From Burkholderia sp. SRS-46 (GTDB lineage Bacteria > Pseudomonadota > Gammaproteobacteria > Burkholderiales > Burkholderiaceae), in contig NZ_PTXL01000011.1 of assembly GCF_004343775.1 (NCBI RefSeq), positions 1 to 64,000 of the forward strand: a stretch of DNA of 64,000 nucleotides, written 5' to 3'. Made by a program: the position numbers and the translations under genes. The notes under the pieces are model-generated. The model worked only from the letters and a program-made list of their open reading frames with translations, ran no database searches and was not told the origin of the DNA. Below, one piece after another: positions 17,560 to 27,026 of the stretch. The first letter of the stretch is position 1; each line of letters opens with the position of its first letter.

Positions 17560-18855
17560 TCAGGCGCCGCGCTGCGTCGGCTGGCGGTATTCGCGCGCCT
17601 CGGCGTCCTGCGGACGGTACGCGCTCAGCCCGAAGTAATTGCGGAACAGCCGGTCGAGCGAGCGATAGGTGCCGTCACGCGTCGAAAAGACCGCCTGGAT
17701 TTCCTGCGGCGCGTCCAGTTCCGCGAGTTCGCGCCGCAGCGCGTCCCACACGTGCGCGAACGCGTCGACGAAAATGCGCTGGAACCACGGAACGCCCGCC
17801 TCGGTGCCGACCAGGAACCAGCTGATCGACTGCGTCAGCTCGCGCACGCTCTGCCGCACCGCGAAATCAAGCTCGCCCGGCGCGCGCATCGTCGACACGT
17901 GGCGAATGCTGTTCACGTCGACGATCCCGCCGTCCAGCACGAGGTTCTGCGCCATCAGGCAATTGCCGCGGCCGAAGTGCGCGGGATCGGTCGGAATCCA
18001 GCCGAGCGCGAGAAACTCGGCGGTCAGGCGGATCCAGCGCTCGATCGCCGTATCGGGGTCGGTCAGCTCACGCAGCGCCGCATGGCGCTTGTCGTACGGC
18101 ACTTCCACGCCCACGTCGCCGCCGCGCACGTGCATCGCGCGCATCGGATACGCCGGGTAGTGGTACACGTACGCGCCGAGTTCGTCGCGGATCATCGCCT
18201 CGACGAGGATCGCCGTGCGCGGCGACAGCAGCGGGCGCAGCACGTCGAGCGCCTGCTCGCGCACGGCCTCCGGCCAGCGATACACGAACAGCGGCGTCGG
18301 GATCCGCGCAAGCCGGCCGAAGCGGCGGTAATAGGCCGTCTGCAGCTGCAGCGCGCAGCGCGCCTCGTCGTCCGCGTCCCACAGCGGATGGACGCCCGGC
18401 GGCTTGCCTTCGCTGATCGGGAAGCGCTCGAGCTGGTTCATCAGCGACAAATCCTCGAGCACCGGACGCGCCTGGCCGCCGATCGTCCAGCTGAAGACGT
18501 TCCACATCTCGCCCATGCGCTTCGCGATGCTGGCGAAGTTTTCCGACACGGGCTCGGTGCCCTTGATCGCGATGAAGCCGCGCCCGTCCGACACGCTCGT
18601 CAGCTTGCCGAGATCGAGATAGAACGCACGGACGTGGCGGTCCGGCCGCGACACCGGGCCGTAATCGCCGAACGCCCATTGCTTCTGCACCGGCAGCTCG
18701 CCGTCCAGCAGCGCGTAGACGTCGCCGAGCGCCGGTTCGGTTTTCGACAATGCATCGAAGATTTCCTGCGACTGCTCGCGAAGCGACCAGATCGGCTTGA
18801 CGGAAGCCAGCTTCAGGCCGCTCTCGTCTTTCAAAAGTTCGTCCTTGATACGCAC
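17560..18855 (-). CDS. Unassigned protein of the polyketide cluster; possible divergent kinase-like fold
   Basis: 431 residues from a GTG at 18855 (VRIKDELLKDES). The frame is open to another GTG at 18951, but the extra 32 codons are Arg/Pro-rich and look untranslated, and an AGGGG stretch precedes the chosen start. I do not recognise the family with confidence. Visible features are RGFIAIKGTEPVSENF at about 92-107, which resembles a Gly-rich strand followed by a kinase-type Ala-Ile-Lys, VEAMIRDELGAYVYHYPAYP near 225-244, and ERWIRLTAEFLALGW, then RGNCLMAQNLVLDGGIVDVN at about 314-333. The last block recalls the catalytic and metal loops of SelO/HipA-type kinases (N...L..D.G.VD). No signal peptide or membrane segment was seen. 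The gene lies 21 bp before the PKS start, so co-expression is likely. Confidence 0.6.
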   Translation of the reverse strand: MRIKDELLKDESGLKLASVKPIWSLREQSQEIFDALSKTEPALGDVYALLDGELPVQKQWAFGDYGPVSRPDRHVRAFYLDLGKLTSVSDGRGFIAIKGTEPVSENFASIAKRMGEMWNVFSWTIGGQARPVLEDLSLMNQLERFPISEGKPPGVHPLWDADDEARCALQLQTAYYRRFGRLARIPTPLFVYRWPEAVREQALDVLRPLLSPRTAILVEAMIRDELGAYVYHYPAYPMRAMHVRGGDVGVEVPYDKRHAALRELTDPDTAIERWIRLTAEFLALGWIPTDPAHFGRGNCLMAQNLVLDGGIVDVNSIRHVSTMRAPGELDFAVRQSVRELTQSISWFLVGTEAGVPWFQRIFVDAFAHVWDALRRELAELDAPQEIQAVFSTRDGTYRSLDRLFRNYFGLSAYRPQDAEAREYRQPTQRGA

Positions 18856-18963
18856 CTTGTCTGCCCCTATTGAAGGTGCCGCCGATCGCCCACGCGGCGT
18901 CGGGCGGCTACGTACGGTTGCCGCCGTGCCGGCGCGACGCCGCGCGGGCACGGCGTCGCTGCG

Positions 18964-20811
18964 TTACACGAGCGATACGCGGTACTCCGACATCCACAGA
19001 TCGATCTGATACAGATAGGCGAGGAACTGCGCGTCCTTCGCGTACATGCCGAACCAGTGACGCTCGCGCGCCGCGTCGTCCGGCGACGCGAGCACCCGTT
19101 CCAGCTCGGCCATGTCGAGCAGCGGCCGCAACGGCGACGACGGCTGCCGCAGACGCTCGACCAGCAGCGCGCGCACCTGATGCAGATAGCGCGGGTTGTG
19201 GGTGGTCGGGAACGGACTCTTCGGGCGCCAGATCACGTCGTCGGGCAGGATGCCCTGCATCGCATGGCGCAGCAGGCCCTTCTCCCGGTCGCCGGCGTTC
19301 TTCATGCTCCACGGCACGTTCCACAGATACTCGACGATCCGGTGATCGCAGAACGGCACGCGCACCTCGAGCCCTTCCGCCATGCTCGCGCGATCCTTGC
19401 GGTCGAGCATCATCGGCAGCCAGCGCGTGAAGTTGATGTAGAACATCTGGCGGCGGCGCGCCTCGCCCAGCGATTCGCCGGGCAGCGGCGGACATTCCGC
19501 GACGGTCTGCCGGTAATGCTCGGCAACGAGCGTCTCGGGATCGAGCCGCTCGCGTATCGCCGGTGAGAGCAGCCGCTTGCGGCCATCGACGAGCCTGACC
19601 CACGGGAACCGCTCCACCTCGTAGTCGCTCGCCTGGTGATACCAGCGATAGCCGCCGAAGATCTCGTCGGCGGTCTCGCCCGACAGCACGACGGTCGAGT
19701 GCTTCTTGATCTCGCGGCAAAAGAGCTGCAGCGACGCATCGACTTCCCACATGCCCGGCAGATCGCGCGAGCGCATCGCGTCGCCGAGATGGGAAATCAG
19801 GTCCGACGTGTCGAGCATCACGCGATGATGGCGCGTCCGCAGATGCGCGGTGACTTTCTCGACCCACGGCGCATCCTCGTCCGGCACGTAGTCGGTCGCC
19901 TTGAAGTACGCGCTGTTGTCGACGAAGTCGATCGAATAGGTGTCGAGCGCGTCGGCGCCGGCATCCTTGAACGAGCCCGCGGCGATCGCGGTGATCGAGC
20001 TCGAGTCGAGCCCGCCCGACACCATCGTGCCGATCGGCACGTCGGACACGAGCTGCTTCGTCACCGCATCGACCACGAGCTCGCGTACGCGCTCGACGGT
20101 CCGCTCGAAGCTGTCTTCGTGCGGACGGCTCTCGAGCCGCCAGTATGGCCAGGACTCGACTCCGTTCGCGTTGTACGACAAGCACCAGCCCGGCTTCAGC
20201 TCCTCGATCTGGCGGAACACGCCGGAGCCCGGCGTGCGGGCCGGCCCCAGGAACAGCAGTTCCTGGAACGCGTCGAGCGTGACTTCGCGCGAGACCCGCG
20301 GGTTCGCGAGGATCGCCTTGATCTCGGAGCCGAACACGAGCCCGCTGTCCAGGCGCGCGAAAAACAGCGGCTTGACGCCGACCCGGTCGCGCGCGAGGAA
20401 CAGGCGCCGGTCGGTCTCGTCCCAGACCGCGAACGCGAAGATGCCGTTCAGCCTGTCGAGGCATGCGGGGCCCCACTCGATATAGGCCTGCAGCAGGACT
20501 TCCGTATCGCAGCGCGTCTCGAACCGGCACCCACGCGCTTCAAGCTCGCGCCGCAATTCCGGCGTGTTGTAGAGCTCGCCGTTGTACGTGATCGCGAACG
20601 TGCGCTGGCGTGCGTTGCGCACCATCGGCTGCGCGCCGTTCGCCGGATCGATGATCGACAGCCGGCGATGGCCGAGCGCGGCGCGCGCGGACACCCACTC
20701 CCCCGATCCGTCCGGGCCGCGATGCACGAGCGACGTCGTCATCGCATGCAGCGTCGGCACGTGTTCGCGCAGATCGTGTTTCCAGTCCACCCACCCTGTG
20801 ATGCCGCACAT
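18964..20811 (-). CDS. asnB: Asparagine synthetase (glutamine-hydrolysing), cluster amidotransferase
   Basis: 615 residues, full length. The class II glutaminase domain has its nucleophile at Cys2 (MCGITGWVDW) with LVHRGPDGSG, LGHRRLSIID and YNGELYN. The synthetase domain has the ATP PP-loop SGGLDSSSITA at about residues 257-267 and LSGETADEIFGGY near 367. It transfers ammonia from glutamine to an adenylated carboxylate. Within a cluster whose PKS ends in a thioesterase, it could amidate a carboxylic acid product or precursor; ordinary asparagine synthesis cannot be excluded. Its start is one base after the stop of the citramalate-synthase-like gene, with a GGAGG SD inside that gene's 3' end, so the two are co-translated. 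Confidence 0.92.
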   Translation of the reverse strand: MCGITGWVDWKHDLREHVPTLHAMTTSLVHRGPDGSGEWVSARAALGHRRLSIIDPANGAQPMVRNARQRTFAITYNGELYNTPELRRELEARGCRFETRCDTEVLLQAYIEWGPACLDRLNGIFAFAVWDETDRRLFLARDRVGVKPLFFARLDSGLVFGSEIKAILANPRVSREVTLDAFQELLFLGPARTPGSGVFRQIEELKPGWCLSYNANGVESWPYWRLESRPHEDSFERTVERVRELVVDAVTKQLVSDVPIGTMVSGGLDSSSITAIAAGSFKDAGADALDTYSIDFVDNSAYFKATDYVPDEDAPWVEKVTAHLRTRHHRVMLDTSDLISHLGDAMRSRDLPGMWEVDASLQLFCREIKKHSTVVLSGETADEIFGGYRWYHQASDYEVERFPWVRLVDGRKRLLSPAIRERLDPETLVAEHYRQTVAECPPLPGESLGEARRRQMFYINFTRWLPMMLDRKDRASMAEGLEVRVPFCDHRIVEYLWNVPWSMKNAGDREKGLLRHAMQGILPDDVIWRPKSPFPTTHNPRYLHQVRALLVERLRQPSSPLRPLLDMAELERVLASPDDAARERHWFGMYAKDAQFLAYLYQIDLWMSEYRVSLV

Positions 20812-20812
20812 G

Positions 20813-22528
20813 CTACCTCCCGTTGTCTGCGAGCGCGGATTGCCGGGCGTCGGCCGCCCCGGGTACGAACGTGCCGATATCGCCGACGCACAACCGGTAC
20901 TCGAGCGCCTCCAGCGTTGCGTTCACGGTCGCATTCGCGACGCTCGAATTGACCGCGGCCATCTTCCAGCTGCGCACGCCGTCGGTGAACGCCAGCACGA
21001 CGCGCACCCGTTGCGGCCGGTCGTTGATCGCGCGAATCTTGAAGTCGACCAGCCGCGTGCCCGCCAGCTCCGGGAAAAATTCACCGCAGCGCGACACGAG
21101 ACGCTCGACGAGATGGCTGAGCGACGCGCTCGCCGCCGAAAGCGAGAACTGCACGCGCTCGCCGACGAGCGCATCGTCGCCGCTGACCGCGAAGTCGAAG
21201 TCGCCGTCGAACTCGATCACGCTCGCGTCGGGCGTCCCGCCCTGCAGCGACGACGCGGTGAGACCGGCAGCCGGCTCGGCCGTCGAGACGATGCGGTTCG
21301 CGACCGGGAACGCTTCGTCGACCGACCGCACCGACAGGCGGTTGACCTGGATGCGCGGGCTCGACTTTCCGACGTGCCGCAGCAGCATCAGCACGAGCGA
21401 CTCCTCGGACGAGTTGAACTCGAACCCCGCGTGCTCCAGCTCCTTGACCAGGCGGACGAGCCCGTCGACGTCGGCGTCGGCGAACAGGTGATCGAGCTGG
21501 TGCTTGCGCAGGAAGTTGTTCAGGTTGCTCTTGCCCGACACTTCCGACACGACGATGTCGCTGCGATTGCCCACGAGTGCCGGGTCGATGTGCTCGTACG
21601 TGCGGCGGTGCTTCAGGTAGCCGTCGACGTGAACCCCGCCCTTGTGCGTGAACGCGAGCGAACCGACATACGGATGGAACGTCGGCCGGTCGGCCTGCAG
21701 CAGTTCCGCCACTTCCTGCGACAGGCGCGTGAGCTGCTGCAGCTTGCCGGGCTCGAGGATCGGATAGCCGAGCTTGAGCTGCAGATTCGGAATGACCGTG
21801 CAGAGATCGGCCATGCCGCAGCGCTCCGAGTAGCCGTTCACCGTCCCCTCGACGATCTTCACGCCGTTCTGCACGGCGGCGATCGTGTTCGCGACGCCGC
21901 AGCCCGTGTCGTTGTGGCAGTGGACCGCGAATTCGATGTCGAACGCGCTTGTGACGCTCGACACGATCGACGCGACCTCGTGCGGAAAGCACCCGCCGTT
22001 GGTGTCGGCCAGGTCGATCCAGTCGACGCCGGCCTGCACGGCGGTTTCGATCAGCTTCAGCGCGCCGGCCGGATTCTCCTTGTATGCGTCGAAGAAGTGC
22101 TCGAAGCCGAAGCTCACTTCCTCCATGTGCTCCTTGAGGAACCGGATCGAGTCGAATACCGACGCGAGGTTCTCCTCCGGCGAGATGCCGAGCACTTCGC
22201 TGACGTGCAGGTCCCAGCCCTTGCCGAAGATGTGCCCGTGCGGAATGCCCGTGCGCACGAGCGCCTTGAGGCTCGCGTCATCCTCGGCCCGGACCGATGC
22301 GCGCTTCGTCCGCCCGAAGGCAACGACCTTGATCTTCCTGAGCGACAAGGCCTTGAGTTCCTGGAAGAAGCGCGTGTCTTTCTCGTTCGAGCCGGGCCAC
22401 CCGCCCTCGGTGTACGTGAAGCCCATGTCGTCGAGGAGTTCCGTGATCCGCAGCTTGTCCCGAACCGAGAACGAGACGCCCGACGCCTGGGCGCCCTCCC
22501 TTAACGTGCAGTCGTAGATCTTGATCAT
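20813..22528 (-). CDS. Citramalate synthase-like DRE-TIM metallolyase family enzyme
   Basis: 571 residues. The catalytic TIM barrel has MIKIYDCTLREGAQASGVSF (a CimA-type motif with Glu where most relatives have Asp), EGGWPGSN, and the metal ligands in EFAVHCHNDTGCGVAN at about 205-220. The C-terminal LeuA-type regulatory domain covers about 430-550. The length and GGWPGSNEKD motif place it in the citramalate synthase branch, which condenses acetyl-CoA with pyruvate, rather than in isopropylmalate synthases. Placement between an amidohydrolase (21-bp gap) and asnB (1-bp gap) argues for a biosynthetic role, perhaps making a hydroxydicarboxylate unit that the cluster aconitase isomerises. The actual 2-oxoacid and acyl-CoA substrates are unknown. 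Confidence 0.85.
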   Translation of the reverse strand: MIKIYDCTLREGAQASGVSFSVRDKLRITELLDDMGFTYTEGGWPGSNEKDTRFFQELKALSLRKIKVVAFGRTKRASVRAEDDASLKALVRTGIPHGHIFGKGWDLHVSEVLGISPEENLASVFDSIRFLKEHMEEVSFGFEHFFDAYKENPAGALKLIETAVQAGVDWIDLADTNGGCFPHEVASIVSSVTSAFDIEFAVHCHNDTGCGVANTIAAVQNGVKIVEGTVNGYSERCGMADLCTVIPNLQLKLGYPILEPGKLQQLTRLSQEVAELLQADRPTFHPYVGSLAFTHKGGVHVDGYLKHRRTYEHIDPALVGNRSDIVVSEVSGKSNLNNFLRKHQLDHLFADADVDGLVRLVKELEHAGFEFNSSEESLVLMLLRHVGKSSPRIQVNRLSVRSVDEAFPVANRIVSTAEPAAGLTASSLQGGTPDASVIEFDGDFDFAVSGDDALVGERVQFSLSAASASLSHLVERLVSRCGEFFPELAGTRLVDFKIRAINDRPQRVRVVLAFTDGVRSWKMAAVNSSVANATVNATLEALEYRLCVGDIGTFVPGAADARQSALADNGR

Positions 22529-22549
22529 GCTGCCCCCGGTTGGTCGCGC

Positions 22550-23707
22550 TCAGTCCTTCAGGATGCCGTAGAAACGGCCCGCGTTCTCGTACGTGATCTT
22601 GCGCACGACGTCGTCCGGCAGCACGCTGAACTGCTCCGCGAACACCTTCTGCGACTCCGGCCAGGTGCCGTCCGAGTGCGGGTAGTCCGAGCCCCACATC
22701 AGCGTCTCGACGCCCAGATCCTCGACCAGCTTGAAGCCGATGCGGTCGGTCTGGAAGCACGCCTTGCACTGGCGCCGCCAGTATTCGCTCGGCAGCATCT
22801 TCAGTTCGAGATCCTGGAAGCGGCCCTTGAACTCGTGGTCCATCCGCTCGATCACGTACGGCAGCCAGCCGAGGCCGCTCTCGCCGAGCACCACGCGCAG
22901 GTTCGGATGACGTTCGAGCACGCCCGAGCCGATCAGCGCGGCGAGCGGATGCACGAGGCTCATCTGGAAGCCCGTCACGCTCGTGAAGAACGCGGCGCGT
23001 TTTGCCTGCCCTTCGACGTCGATTTCCTCGAGCGTGAGCGGCAGCGAGCGGAAGCAGTGGATGTGCAGCGGCAGCCCCGATTCGGCAATCGTGCGCCACA
23101 GCGGTTCCCAGCTCGGATGCCAGAGCGGACGCGTCTCGCGGCTCATCGCCAGGTTCACGCCGACGATGCCCGACCGGCGGTATTCCGCCACCCGGCGGAC
23201 TTCCTGCACCGCGGCGTCGACGTCCGAATCGTTCAGCGCGGCGAGGCCGTACAGGCGGCCGTTCGAACCTTTGCAGAAATCGACGAGCCAGTCGTTGTAG
23301 ATGCGGCACATCTCGATCGCCGCCTCCGGATCCTCCATGCGCATCAGCGTTTCGGCGGCGAGGCCGTACACGACGTCCGCATCCACGCCGTCGAGATCCA
23401 TGTCCGTCTGCCGCAGGACCGGGTCGCTCACGCGACGGCGGCCGTTCGCCGCGTCGCGATAGAGGCCGGTCGCGGCCATGATGTCGATCTTCGCGTTGCT
23501 GCCCGGCACGTACTTCTGGCCGTACGGACCGAAGCCGCACACATAGCCGAGCCATGTGTTCTTCTTGTTCGTCCAGTACGGATCCTCCGCCTCGACCACG
23601 AACGGCATCCGCTCTTTCAGGCTCGGCGCGGCGTTCTTCGTGAACAGATCCGACGGCAGCCAATGCAGGTCGATATGTGAATCGGCTGAAATTCTTTGGA
23701 AGGCCAT
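22550..23707 (-). CDS. Amidohydrolase 2 family metal-dependent hydrolase/decarboxylase (ACMSD-like)
   Basis: 385 residues. Metal-site elements of the PF04909 TIM barrel are present: MAFQRISADSHIDLHW at the N-terminus, LPLHIHCFRS near 180, and the C-terminal TLMWGSDYPHSDGTWPES near 325-342 with the conserved Asp and His. Relatives include ACMSD, 6-methylsalicylate decarboxylase and gamma-resorcylate decarboxylase, so non-oxidative decarboxylation or hydrolysis are both possible. It is the first gene of the minus-strand cluster, downstream of a 1.27 kb gene-free region that must hold the promoter. A weak AGGA SD precedes the ATG. Confidence 0.85.
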   Translation of the reverse strand: MAFQRISADSHIDLHWLPSDLFTKNAAPSLKERMPFVVEAEDPYWTNKKNTWLGYVCGFGPYGQKYVPGSNAKIDIMAATGLYRDAANGRRRVSDPVLRQTDMDLDGVDADVVYGLAAETLMRMEDPEAAIEMCRIYNDWLVDFCKGSNGRLYGLAALNDSDVDAAVQEVRRVAEYRRSGIVGVNLAMSRETRPLWHPSWEPLWRTIAESGLPLHIHCFRSLPLTLEEIDVEGQAKRAAFFTSVTGFQMSLVHPLAALIGSGVLERHPNLRVVLGESGLGWLPYVIERMDHEFKGRFQDLELKMLPSEYWRRQCKACFQTDRIGFKLVEDLGVETLMWGSDYPHSDGTWPESQKVFAEQFSVLPDDVVRKITYENAGRFYGILKD

Positions 23708-24974
23708 GGTAGTTCGTCCTATTCTGTGTTTCAGGTTAAGGGCTCACAACGTCATTTCAATTTCATGTCGGATACTCGACTCGCCAAACGCTTTTTTGTG
23801 AAGCGGGATTGACGATCCATGCAGATCGATTTGAAAACGATCCAGTAAATGCATGTTCGACCTTCTCAATCCAGAATCACGACAACCGGCCATGCAATTG
23901 CATTGCCGATGTGCTCGAGATCGCCTGCGCGCCTTACGGGCACACGGTTTCAGCCCGGCGCGTGCGTGCCGGCTGGCGCCGCCGAATGGCCGCGCGCTCG
24001 CACAACCACACCGCCGGGACAGACCGGAGAATGGGCTTCAGATATTAAGTTGCGTTTCAAACGGGCGTGGATATCGTCATAAGCGTCGCTGCACCAGTCT
24101 TGATATAACTGTCTCAGTATTTGCACATCAGCCGATGTAGTTAATCAGCGGGATCAAGATTAAACGCGATCGCAGCGATGAGGCATTTCGTTTTGTCTCA
24201 GATTGAATCGAATCCGTCTCACCCGGAAATGGCGGGCGATCAGGGCGGGATGTGATCGATCCCCGGGAAGCGTCGGCGCGGTTGGCCTGCTCGTCATGGA
24301 GATGCGCCGCCGTAGAAGATGACGATGCGCGCACAACGATCTCGACGTCATGCCTGCGTCACACATGACGCTTGCGCGTCCGCCGAAGATGGGGCGCTGA
24401 ATGGAATGCTTGAACCGGCCTCCAAGAAACCTGCCCAGGACCAGACCGTATGAAGCTGCTTGTTGTCGGTACGGACGGGTACGCCTTCTGATTCGGATTG
24501 ATCATCCCGTTATCCGACATCCGACGCAATAACACATCCGGCAACGCCATTACCATTCAATTGGTTTTAATGTTTTTGCTTCGCGATCCATTGGCCGCGA
24601 TGAAGAAATAATTGCATTTATATGACGGACCTCGCTCACTCACAATCCGTTCGCATTGCTTGAAATCATGAGCATAGGCCTCATGCGGCCCTTGCGCTCA
24701 GACCACGCAATAGCGCCTCGCCGGACCGGATCCTGGGGAACAGGCCATCGTCGAATTCCTATCGACTGACCATTAAGAATTGCTAAACGCTGCCGTTATT
24801 CAAATTCACGATCCCCGCAAGTCATTTCCAGGTTCGGAGGGGACGCGGAAGAGAGTTATTTGACGTTCCGGTCTGCGAATTGATTCGAGGGTGATTCCGA
24901 CCTGGCGATGTCATCAGATCTCGATCTTCCTGACCGTGGGATAGCGGTTTCGAACCATAAAACCGAAAGGCAAC
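23708..24974. other. 1.27 kb intergenic region, AT-richer than the surroundings
   Basis: No convincing gene is present: the short open frames have no family resemblance and no consistent coding bias. The stretch separates two divergent units, the polyketide cluster and the subtilisin-like protease, so it must contain both promoters. Several islands are markedly AT-rich for this genome, for example 24555-24630 and 24770-24815. I looked for lux/cep boxes with the usual CTG-N10-CAG spacing and found none. This composition is typical of acquired or silenced regulatory DNA, but that is inference. Confidence 0.6.
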
Positions 24975-26645
24975 ATGAGAGTCAAACGTATCAATCTCCC
25001 CCCCGCACGGCTCAGCGAAACGCGTACGCTCGCAAGCATCCTTTCCGTTTCCCTCCTGATTCCCCTCGCCGGTTGTGGCGGTGGCGGCGGCGATGGTGCC
25101 GCGTCCCCCACGCCGACTGCCCCGACCCCGGCCCCAACTGCGCCGGCACCCGACACGTCGAACCAATCGAGTTCGAATGCGCCCTGTGCTGCCCGAACCG
25201 CGTCGTCTCCAGCACCGAGCCCGTCGCCCAGCGCCGCCACGCAGGACGCACCGATCGACCACATGATCGTCAAGCTGCAACAGACCGCCACATCGGCGGT
25301 ATCCGGGGCACGCATCATGGCCGCGGGTGTCAACAATGACCCGGCCCGCGTCAGCGCTGTGATCCAACGCGTGATGCGCAACCGGAACGCCCCGAGCGCG
25401 CAGAACGGCCCGGCACGCATTTATGCGGCCTCCATCGCGGAGCCTGCCACCGTGCAGATCGAGCGAACGCTGTCGGACGGCACCGCGCTGCTGTCACTGG
25501 GGCGCGAGATGGCAGCCGCCGATGCTGCCGCGCTTGCGCAGGCCTTCGCGGCCGATCCCGATGTCGCCTATGCGGAACCGGACCGTCGCGTGTTCGAGCG
25601 GGTCGTCTCGAACGATCCCATGTTTCCGCGACAATGGAACCTGACATCGCCATCGGTCGGCATCGGCCTGCCGCTCGCCTGGAGTCTGACCACGGGCGCG
25701 CCCGGTCTCGTGACGGCCGTGCTCGACACCGGCTACCGCCCACATCCGGACATCACGCCGAACCTGCTGCCTGGCTACAGCTTCATCACGAACGTATTGG
25801 TCAGCAACAACGGCCAGGGCCGCGGCCCGGACGCCACCGATCCGGGCGACTGGGTCACGCAGGCGGAGTTCAACAACGCAAGCGGTCCGTACTACAAGTG
25901 CGAACCGTCGCCGAAGAACAGCCGGTGGCATGGCACCAAGGTGGCGGGCATCATTGGCGCGGCGGCCAACAACGGCATCGGCATCGCTGGCGTGAACTGG
26001 AACAGTCAGATTCTGCCCGTGCGCGTGCTCGGCAAGTGTGGCGGTGTCGACAGCGATATCGCGGACGCGATGCGCTGGGCGGCCGGGATCCCGGTTGCGG
26101 GCGTGCCGAACAACACGCACCCGGCCAAGGTCATCAACCTGAGCCTCGGCGGCATCGGCCCGTGCGGCAACACCTTCCAGCAGGCGATCAATGACGTCAA
26201 CGCGCTCGGCGTGAGCGTGGTGGTCGCGGCCGGCAACGACGGCCAGTCGACCGCGCAGGATCGCCCCGCGAACTGCAAGGGCGTGATCGCGGTGGGGGCG
26301 ACCGACAACACCGGCCGACGCGCGTGGTACAGCAACTTCGGCCCGAACGTCACCTTGAGCGCGCCGGGCTCGGACATTCTTTCGACCTCCAACACGGGTA
26401 CCACCACGCCGGTCGCGGACACCTACGCGACCGACAGCGGCACCAGCCTGGCGGCGCCTCAGGTGGCGGGCGTGATCTCGCTGATGTTGTCGATGAATCC
26501 GAACCTGACGCCGGCGCAGATCGCGCAGAAGCTGGTCGCGACCGCCCGTCCGTCGCCGGTCGCGGCGACCGCGGTTTGCAGCGCGCTGCCGCCAGGCGCC
26601 GGGATCCTCGACGCGAAGGCCGCGGTCCGCGCCGCGGCGAACTGA
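24975..26645 (+). CDS. Secreted S8 family serine protease (subtilisin-like), probable lipoprotein
   Basis: 556 residues. The N-terminal segment SILSVSLLIPLAGC ends in a lipobox (LAGC) followed by a Gly run and a long Pro/Thr/Ala/Ser linker (about 40-95), suggesting lipid attachment and a flexible tether. A pro-domain precedes the catalytic domain. The triad is visible as Asp251 (AVLDTGYRPHPD), His319 (RWHGTKVAG) and Ser491 (SGTSLAAPQVAG), with the oxyanion Asn in VVAAGNDGQ. Similar proteases (MprA group) are secreted by Burkholderia. Two Cys-containing inserts (KCEPSPK and GKCGGVDSD) may form disulfides. It is divergent from the polyketide cluster. Confidence 0.93.
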   Translation: MRVKRINLPPARLSETRTLASILSVSLLIPLAGCGGGGGDGAASPTPTAPTPAPTAPAPDTSNQSSSNAPCAARTASSPAPSPSPSAATQDAPIDHMIVKLQQTATSAVSGARIMAAGVNNDPARVSAVIQRVMRNRNAPSAQNGPARIYAASIAEPATVQIERTLSDGTALLSLGREMAAADAAALAQAFAADPDVAYAEPDRRVFERVVSNDPMFPRQWNLTSPSVGIGLPLAWSLTTGAPGLVTAVLDTGYRPHPDITPNLLPGYSFITNVLVSNNGQGRGPDATDPGDWVTQAEFNNASGPYYKCEPSPKNSRWHGTKVAGIIGAAANNGIGIAGVNWNSQILPVRVLGKCGGVDSDIADAMRWAAGIPVAGVPNNTHPAKVINLSLGGIGPCGNTFQQAINDVNALGVSVVVAAGNDGQSTAQDRPANCKGVIAVGATDNTGRRAWYSNFGPNVTLSAPGSDILSTSNTGTTTPVADTYATDSGTSLAAPQVAGVISLMLSMNPNLTPAQIAQKLVATARPSPVAATAVCSALPPGAGILDAKAAVRAAAN

Positions 26646-26661
26646 TCGGGATGCGTGTTTT

Positions 26662-26690
26662 GGCAATCCCGCCCTGCAGGGGGGATTGCC
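26662..26690 (+). terminator. Hairpin after the protease gene
   Basis: GGCAATCCC at 26662-26670 pairs with GGGATTGCC at 26682-26690, with a GC-rich inner helix, 17 bp after the protease stop codon. There is no T-run afterwards, so it is a terminator-like stem rather than a canonical intrinsic terminator. Confidence 0.5.
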
Positions 26691-27026
26691 ACTCGGTGTC
26701 AAACGCCTGGGTCACCTGCGCCGAATTCACAGTGCCGCACGCGAGGCCGTGCGGCTCGCCCTATCACCCCATCGTGACCGGCGCGGCGACGAACGCGCTC
26801 CAGACGGCGGCGGCCACCGCCTGCGCCACGGATGCCGTGCTGGCCCGCGTCGTGGTTGACAAGAACCTCGTCATCGGGCGCCCGCCGCGATCGAAGAATC
26901 CGCGGGAAACCCGCCACCGCCACGAGCCGCCTGACGAATTCCGCCGCACGCGTCCTCAAACCGCCCAGCAGCAGCCCCCCGATACCCAGAACACCGGCGC
27001 GCACCGCACGACGCCACGCGAGCAGC
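26691..27026. other. Gene-free stretch between the protease and the nitrate reductase
   Basis: About 335 bp between convergent genes. Minus-strand open frames exist here (one encodes about 60 residues ending VAAAVWSAFVAAPVTMG), but none has an SD sequence or family resemblance. I see no supported gene; a decayed remnant is possible. Confidence 0.4.

Noticed and set aside
9196..18873. A 3225-codon open frame on the plus strand across the polyketide genes
   Set aside because: It is an antisense shadow caused by GC-rich codon bias; its translation is Arg/His/Gln-rich and without domains, while the minus strand has complete PKS motifs.
24160..24366. Small open frames in the AT-richer intergenic region as genes
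   Set aside because: No SD sequence, no conserved motif and overlapping alternatives in several frames.
23708..24974. Possible lux/cep box controlling the polyketide cluster
   Set aside because: No CTG-N10-CAG dyad was found in the region; CTG and CAG pairs present have wrong spacing.
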